NCBI GenBank assembly: GCA_016840245.1
Contig: JAEOST010000673.1
Span: 1 to 9,618, forward strand
Source of the DNA: Candidatus Thorarchaeota archaeon
Lineage (GTDB): Archaea; Asgardarchaeota; Thorarchaeia; Thorarchaeales; Thorarchaeaceae
DNA length: 9,618 nt
Direction: 5' to 3'
Shown here: piece after piece, positions 5,190 through 9,618 of the stretch
Position numbering within the stretch: position 1 is the stretch's first letter
Layout of the letters: each line of letters opens with the position of its first letter
The notes under the pieces: generated by a model
Told to the model about the DNA's origin: nothing
The model's database searches: none
What the model saw: only the letters and a program-made list of their open reading frames with translations
Translations under genes and position numbers: made by a program

Positions 5190-6614
5190 ATGTCCGAGGC
5201 AAAGCCCAAGTATACACCGCGTGGTTATCAAGAGTACATCTTGGACCGTGTGGCTGAGTTGAAGGGCACAAACCTTCTGCTTGAACTAGATTGTGGACTT
5301 GGGAAGCGGTTCATCACACATCAGCTTGTGGTAGAACGATTTCCTGACTTGAAGTTCATCATCGTTGTCCATTCCTCCTCCTCTCTCGCTGAGACCGTAG
5401 ACTATCTGAGGGGTGAGTATGGTGGTCTTGACGAAGACTTGGGTGAGATTTCCTCACGAGTTCCATCTGGACGCAGAGCTTGGCTCATGAAAGAGAAGCG
5501 AGTGATTGTAGCCACACCTCAGGTCCTTACTGGTCTTCTGAAGAAGGATCTCACATTGATAGAATCCTTTGATGTCATCCTCATCAATGAGGTAGACACA
5601 CTTGTGAAACGCACCGGTGATAGGTCTGCCATTGTGTTTCCCTGGCCTGCCCTACTAAGGCAGATTGGTGACAAGTGGTTGGTTGGAATGAGTGGTACAT
5701 TGAGGGATGATCATGCAGTATTTACAAATGATCAACTTGAGATTCGTAACGAGCTGAAGACCCTACAGCAATTTATCCCGGAGTCTCAGGTCATCTCAAT
5801 GGAAGATCTCTATGGAACAGATGTTGAGGATTTCTTGGAACCAACCTTTCTTGCCATGGCTACAGTCACGGATGTGAAGATACGATCGATTGCAAAGGTG
5901 CTAGATGAGTTAATTCGAGGTACACGACAAGAGATTATGGCCGAGCTTGCAGATGAGGACAATCTTGATCTCGTTGAGGGTGACCCACGCAGAGTCCATC
6001 TAATGCTTGAGCGACTTCCTGTAAGTGAGGAATTGAAGGGGCAATACTCATCCCTCTTGATGCTTCGGAAGTATGTCTATGCAATGCCCCCTAAGAGATT
6101 CTTACGAATGTTCTACAATGATTACCTAAAACACTACTTCAATGTATCAGAACTACGGCGCGTCTTACCCGAGATTTCTGCAAAGGTGACAAAGGTTCTT
6201 GAAGTTGCTGTCAGACATGATAAGAGTCTCGTGCTAACATCATATCTTGAAACAGTAAAACAGGTCAAGTCTGTCCTTGAGATGGCTGGACTCCCAACAC
6301 TTACAATAACCGGTCAGACACCAGACAAGGGTGAGGTTCTCAGGGAGTTTCGGGAGGACCCTGAAAAACGGGCTCTAGTCATGTCTCCCGTTGGAGAGAG
6401 AGACCTCGACATACCTCAAGCTAATGTCATGATCGTATGCGACTCCATAAACACAAGCAAGACAATGTACCAGAAGTTCAAACGGACACGAGGTGGACTC
6501 GTCCTTCTTCTTGCATACTCTGGAACATCTGAGGAAGCAAAGGTACGTCGTTTGATGAATAGTGTACTAGAGAAGTATCCTTGGTCTACAGCATTACTAG
6601 AACCTGTACGATAG
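5190..6614 (+). CDS. Hef/FANCM-like SF2 helicase with altered ATPase motifs
   Basis: This 474-residue protein follows the order of a Hef-type SF2 helicase core. A Q-like motif is at YTPRGYQ (8-14). Motif I is CGLGKR (35-40), where the usual Thr after Lys is Arg. Motif Ib is VIVATPQVL (105-113). Motif II is INEVD (132-136) instead of DEAH/DECH, with Asn for the first Asp. Motif III is GMSGT (166-170). A helical insert covers about 180-325. The second RecA domain has LVLTSYLETVKQV (347-359), motif V VGERDLDIP (401-409) and a degraded motif VI KFKRTRGG (429-436) in place of QRxGRTGR. The C-terminal nuclease part of Hef is absent. Known relatives remodel stalled replication forks; here the changes in motifs I, II and VI suggest weak or lost ATPase, so a structural DNA-binding role is possible. 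It probably shares a transcript with the gene upstream. The ATG start has only a weak ribosome binding site. Confidence 0.82.
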   Translation: MSEAKPKYTPRGYQEYILDRVAELKGTNLLLELDCGLGKRFITHQLVVERFPDLKFIIVVHSSSSLAETVDYLRGEYGGLDEDLGEISSRVPSGRRAWLMKEKRVIVATPQVLTGLLKKDLTLIESFDVILINEVDTLVKRTGDRSAIVFPWPALLRQIGDKWLVGMSGTLRDDHAVFTNDQLEIRNELKTLQQFIPESQVISMEDLYGTDVEDFLEPTFLAMATVTDVKIRSIAKVLDELIRGTRQEIMAELADEDNLDLVEGDPRRVHLMLERLPVSEELKGQYSSLLMLRKYVYAMPPKRFLRMFYNDYLKHYFNVSELRRVLPEISAKVTKVLEVAVRHDKSLVLTSYLETVKQVKSVLEMAGLPTLTITGQTPDKGEVLREFREDPEKRALVMSPVGERDLDIPQANVMIVCDSINTSKTMYQKFKRTRGGLVLLLAYSGTSEEAKVRRLMNSVLEKYPWSTALLEPVR

Positions 6615-6626
6615 AAAAACAATTGG

Positions 6627-6635
6627 AAATATAAG
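6627..6635 (+). promoter_or_regulatory. TATA box candidate for the surface protein gene
   Basis: AAATATAAG is centred near 6631, about 26 bases before an expected start at 6657. That leaves a short leader carrying GAGGT (6657-6661), six bases before the ATG at 6668. The gene can therefore be transcribed separately from the helicase. Confidence 0.5.
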
Positions 6636-6667
6636 CAAACATGTTCTCATTGAGTTGAGGTAGGACA

Positions 6668-8002
6668 ATGAGGTCCAGATTTGCGGTAGCACTGGTAACA
6701 TTCTCACTAGTTGTAACTGTACTTCCCATATATGTTGAAGCACTAGATACCGAAACTTACACGATAGTATTCGACTACTCCCATGGGCAGAGAAGCTCCT
6801 ATGTGGAAGCTATAGATCTCGAGCTCGGAGCAGAACTAACTGCCATGGGATACAATGTTGTATGGGCCCTAGGTGGTCTTAACTCCAGTATTCTCGCCGA
6901 CGCTAAGGCCCTCATTATTGGATCGATATATGGCGAAGAGAGTATTTTCAGGTCCTCTGAGATTCTTGCCATCTCAAGTTGGTATAATGCGGGTGGTAAG
7001 TTCATGTGGGTTTCATATGACTCCGATTATGGTGGAGCACAACCACAACTGGACAGCACGAGTCTTCTCCTTGAGGCTGTTGGTTCACATGTCTACGCAG
7101 AGCCTTCACAAGTATATGATTCAATTTCAAATTGTGTTGAACCTTACAGAGTTGTAGCTACAGGGACGAGTATGGATCCTCTGGTGATGGAGATTGGACT
7201 TGGAGTGGACAAGGTGTTGATGCATGGACCAAACCTCCTCTACGGTAGCAACAGTGCAACACCTGCCTACGGTGTGAACCCAGTCGCACTTGAAACAACT
7301 ACAATCAGCAATGTCTATCCAATTCTATACTATAACGAATCAGCTGAAATTTGGGATACTGACTTTATTGCACCCCTTGCTCATGATGATGGGGACCGGG
7401 GTGCCTTCGTCTGCGCGACTATAGAAGTCGGATTGGGAGTTGATAGTACAAGTGTCTTAGTTGTTTCTGGAGCGTCACCCTATGGTGATTACCAGCCAAT
7501 GTTTGCCTACGAATATTATGGAGTCGAACTAACCGGTGACAAATTTGTGAAACAGACAATTGACTTTGGCATCCACGCATCATATGATTTTGATCCTCCA
7601 ATAATCTCCGTTAGCAATACAGCAATGCAGGCCACCTCTGATATTACAGTGGATGCTACAATCACTGATGAGAGTGACTTACTTCTTGTCATGTTATTCT
7701 ATTCCGATGATGGCATGTCAACCGTAAGTAATGTAACAATGGTCCATCAGTCTGGCGACTTATGGCAAGCAACAATACCTTGGCCTGGTTACAATAAGAC
7801 CATCCAGTATATGGTGACAGCAGAGGATGAATTTGGTAATTTGGGAGTATCATCTTTCGAAAATATCGATGGTATTGATACACCATCTGGCTTAGAACTG
7901 AATACTATCTATATCGTGATTGGTGGAGGAGCTGGAGTCATAATCATCATAGGTATTGTGTACTGGTCATTTCGTTCCAGAGTAAAACAGAGCTGGGAAT
8001 GA
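6668..8002 (+). CDS. membrane-anchored surface protein with GATase1-like and Ig-like domains
   Basis: This 444-residue exported protein has a signal peptide at 1-25: basic MRSR, a hydrophobic stretch, and a likely cut after VEA. Residues about 30-300 look like a class I glutamine-amidotransferase-like (GATase1/ThuA-type) fold: YTIVFDYSHG (31-40), ALIIGSIYG (81-89) and AISSWYNAGGKFMWVSYDSD (101-120). No convincing nucleophile Cys-His pair is visible, so enzymatic activity is doubtful. Residues about 308-395 form a beta-sandwich of the Ig/FN3 kind, starting DPPIISV and ending YMVTAEDEFGN (381-391). A single transmembrane helix at about 414-433 (YIVIGGGAGVIIIIGIVYW) is followed by a short basic tail (RSRVK), giving a type I membrane protein with its bulk outside. 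N-glycosylation sequons occur at N72, N223, N355 and N376. It has its own promoter and ribosome binding site. It may bind or process a cell-surface or extracellular ligand; the specific role is unknown. Confidence 0.82.
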   Translation: MRSRFAVALVTFSLVVTVLPIYVEALDTETYTIVFDYSHGQRSSYVEAIDLELGAELTAMGYNVVWALGGLNSSILADAKALIIGSIYGEESIFRSSEILAISSWYNAGGKFMWVSYDSDYGGAQPQLDSTSLLLEAVGSHVYAEPSQVYDSISNCVEPYRVVATGTSMDPLVMEIGLGVDKVLMHGPNLLYGSNSATPAYGVNPVALETTTISNVYPILYYNESAEIWDTDFIAPLAHDDGDRGAFVCATIEVGLGVDSTSVLVVSGASPYGDYQPMFAYEYYGVELTGDKFVKQTIDFGIHASYDFDPPIISVSNTAMQATSDITVDATITDESDLLLVMLFYSDDGMSTVSNVTMVHQSGDLWQATIPWPGYNKTIQYMVTAEDEFGNLGVSSFENIDGIDTPSGLELNTIYIVIGGGAGVIIIIGIVYWSFRSRVKQSWE

Positions 8003-8022
8003 AGACCAACAATTCATTATCG

Positions 8023-8029
8023 TTATAAG
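8023..8029 (+). promoter_or_regulatory. TATA box candidate for the acpS-fkbH pair
   Basis: TTATAAG, centred at 8026, predicts a start near 8052, only about nine bases ahead of the GTG at 8061. No Shine-Dalgarno sequence is seen there, which fits a nearly leaderless message. Confidence 0.45.
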
Positions 8030-8060
8030 AAGAACTCGGGCTCATCGCATCTGAACTAAC

Positions 8061-8498
8061 GTGAATGACACCCGAGATTCTTCCAACCTTAGCATTGGCA
8101 TAGATTTGGTTGAAATCAAGAGGTTTAGAGAACATACTATTGATTCACCTTTCATTCAGCGTGTATTTTCAGAGGACGAATTGAAATATTGTTTCAGCTA
8201 CAGTAATCCAGCACCTCATCTAGCAGCCAACTTTGCTGGAAAAGAAGCAGTTGTGAAGGCCTTAGGAATCGAGAAACCCTCTTCATTAAGATACATCCAA
8301 ATCCTACGATACGAGTCCGGTGTCCCGTATGTGCAATATTCTGAAGCAAATCAACTAACTCTGCTGGTGAGTCTATCATATACATCAGAGCTTGCCGCAG
8401 CAGTTGTGTTGGTCTATGGTGACGCACATTCAATCAATTCAGTGTCAGTACAGAAACTGCTAAACGATAAAATACAAGAAATCCTACCAGAAGAGTGA
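8061..8498 (+). CDS. acpS: holo-[acyl-carrier-protein] synthase (4'-phosphopantetheinyl transferase)
   Basis: This enzyme transfers 4'-phosphopantetheine from coenzyme A to a serine of an acyl carrier protein. The 145 residues carry the AcpS signatures: IGIDLVEIKRF (12-22) with the metal-binding Asp15, FIQRVFSEDELKYC (31-44), and NFAGKEAVVKALG (57-69) with the second metal ligand Glu62. VSLSYTSELAAAVVLV (103-118) corresponds to the VSISHT-YA-A-V strand, but the common His is Tyr (Y107). AcpS proteins of this type usually have about 120-130 residues; the extra length is a short N-terminal lead and a tail of about 25 residues. The start is GTG at 8061, without a clear ribosome binding site. The stop lies five bases before the next gene, an FkbH-like protein that would need a carrier protein, so this enzyme probably activates the carrier of the same pathway. 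Confidence 0.88.
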   Translation: MNDTRDSSNLSIGIDLVEIKRFREHTIDSPFIQRVFSEDELKYCFSYSNPAPHLAANFAGKEAVVKALGIEKPSSLRYIQILRYESGVPYVQYSEANQLTLLVSLSYTSELAAAVVLVYGDAHSINSVSVQKLLNDKIQEILPEE

Positions 8499-8503
8499 GA
8501 AGA

Positions 8504-9618
8504 ATGGACGATTCAGAAGGAAAAGTTAAGAAGATTCTTGAATCAGTCAGAGAAACACCAACCTATCTCAGCCACTGGAGTGCCTTTAAGAAAATCGAAC
8601 AGATGTCACTTGCTCCATCAGAGGATGAAAAAAAACGACTAAACCTAGCTGTGATCGGGTCCTCAACACTCGAGCCATTGGCGGCTTGTATTGATGTTAA
8701 GACTCGACTTGAGGGTCTCCTACCAACAACATTCGTTGGTGGATTCAATACTTTTCGTCAGGAAAGTCTTGACAAGAAGTCGGAACTCTATAGATTGAAT
8801 CCTGACATGGTTGTCCTCTCCGTTGATTTATGGTCGCTTGTCGATCAACTATTCCTTGCTAAGTTTGTGAAAATGGATGATTCTGAGCGAGAACATGAAA
8901 TGAAACGGATTGCGAATGAAGTTTCACAAATAGCAAAGACGCTTGAAGAAAACACATCCGCTTTAATTCTAGTTAACAATTTCATTGTCCCCGTCTTTAC
9001 ACCCTTAGGTATTGTTGACAACAAGCAGAAGATTGGCCTCAAGGTGTTCGTTGAGAGAACGAATAGACTTCTTGAGGAGAGTATTAGTGAATCTACCCGA
9101 ATATTCTGTATTGATGTTGATGGTGTTGCTTCCTCGTTTGGAAAGAAGGACATTACTAATTGGAATACATACTATCGTGGTTCCGTTCCCTTTGGCGAAG
9201 ACTTCACGGTATACCTTGCGGATGAATATGTTAGATACGTTCGAGCACTCAAGGGGCTCTCGAAGAAGTGCATTGTACTTGACATGGATAACACTCTTTG
9301 GGGTGGAGTCATTGGCGAAGATGGCTTGGAAGGCATAAAGTTAGGAAATACTTCACCTGGTATCGAATTCGTTGACTTTCAACGTGCATTACTGAGTCTC
9401 TATAACCGTGGAGTCATTCTTGCATTGAATAGTAAGAATAACTTCGATGATGCTATCCAAGTGCTCCGTGAACATCCATTCCAGGTTCTCAAAGAGGAGC
9501 ACTTTGCTGCCTATCGAATAAACTGGCAACCTAAATTCCAGAATCTTGTCGAACTTGCTAAAGAAATCAACATTGGATTGGACTCTATGGTCTTTCTTGA
9601 TGATAATCCCCATGAACG
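8504..9618 (+). CDS. fkbH: FkbH-like protein, SGNH-type N-domain plus HAD (IIIC) domain, 3' end cut
   Basis: This ATG-start gene gives 371 residues before the window edge and has no stop yet. Residues about 46-215 look like the SGNH/GDSL-type domain of FkbH proteins, with the nucleophile region LAVIGSSTLEPL (48-59). The HAD phosphatase-like domain follows: KKCIVLDMDNTLWGGVIGED (254-273) holds the DxDxT nucleophile motif (Asp260, Asp262). LALNSKNN (306-313) carries the motif II Ser and motif III Lys. EEHFAAYRINWQPK (331-344) and SMVFLDDNP (361-369) are highly typical of FkbH. Characterised relatives take a glyceryl group from 1,3-bisphosphoglycerate, dephosphorylate it and load it on an acyl carrier protein, giving glyceryl-ACP for C3 or methoxymalonyl units. 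The gene starts five bases after acpS, and AcpS would activate that carrier. The carrier protein and dehydrogenases are expected downstream, outside the window. The final product is unknown. Confidence 0.9.
   Translation, partial: MDDSEGKVKKILESVRETPTYLSHWSAFKKIEQMSLAPSEDEKKRLNLAVIGSSTLEPLAACIDVKTRLEGLLPTTFVGGFNTFRQESLDKKSELYRLNPDMVVLSVDLWSLVDQLFLAKFVKMDDSEREHEMKRIANEVSQIAKTLEENTSALILVNNFIVPVFTPLGIVDNKQKIGLKVFVERTNRLLEESISESTRIFCIDVDGVASSFGKKDITNWNTYYRGSVPFGEDFTVYLADEYVRYVRALKGLSKKCIVLDMDNTLWGGVIGEDGLEGIKLGNTSPGIEFVDFQRALLSLYNRGVILALNSKNNFDDAIQVLREHPFQVLKEEHFAAYRINWQPKFQNLVELAKEINIGLDSMVFLDDNPHE

Noticed and set aside
1..9618. insertion sequence, integrase or CRISPR array
   Set aside because: No transposase or integrase-like protein, no terminal inverted repeats flanking a gene and no regularly spaced repeats were seen; the tandem regulators are protein paralogues with diverged DNA.

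Overview
The window reads as archaeal chromosome. TATA-like boxes lie about 25 bases ahead of the expected transcript starts of several genes. One protein is a free-standing archaeal threonyl-tRNA editing domain, one is a geranylgeranyl reductase-type flavoprotein (archaeal lipid metabolism), and one is a relative of the Hef helicase. Starts mix ATG, TTG and GTG, and several have clear GGAGG-type ribosome binding sites. The gene mix would fit an Asgard-type or other mesophilic uncultivated archaeon, but the lineage is a guess; only 'archaeal' is well supported.

Positions 1-3005 (minus strand) hold three tandem paralogues. Each has an N-terminal winged helix-turn-helix, a coiled-coil linker and a C-terminal TrmB/PLD-like domain without catalytic HKD residues. 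The third copy runs off the left edge. The cluster is probably one transcript starting near 3016 or 2990, under a TATA box and a 23-bp palindrome that may be an operator.

Positions 3006-3362 hold no protein gene but are not empty. They contain the regulator promoter, a pair of small palindromes, and a plus-strand unit of about 135 bases with its own TATA box, several consecutive hairpins and a hairpin-plus-T-tract terminator. This is a candidate undescribed structured RNA, and the strongest unexplained signal in the window.

Positions 3363-4592 (minus) encode the geranylgeranyl reductase-like flavoprotein. A divergent promoter region separates it from a plus-strand run: the threonyl-tRNA editing-domain protein (4751-5152), a Hef-like SF2 helicase with altered ATPase motifs (5190-6614) and a membrane-anchored surface protein (6668-8002).

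Positions 8061-9618 (plus) carry a holo-ACP synthase (acpS) followed 5 bases later by an FkbH-like protein cut by the right edge. Together they suggest a carrier-protein pathway that loads a glyceryl-type C3 unit onto an acyl carrier protein, which is unusual for an archaeon. The carrier protein and later enzymes would be expected just beyond the window.
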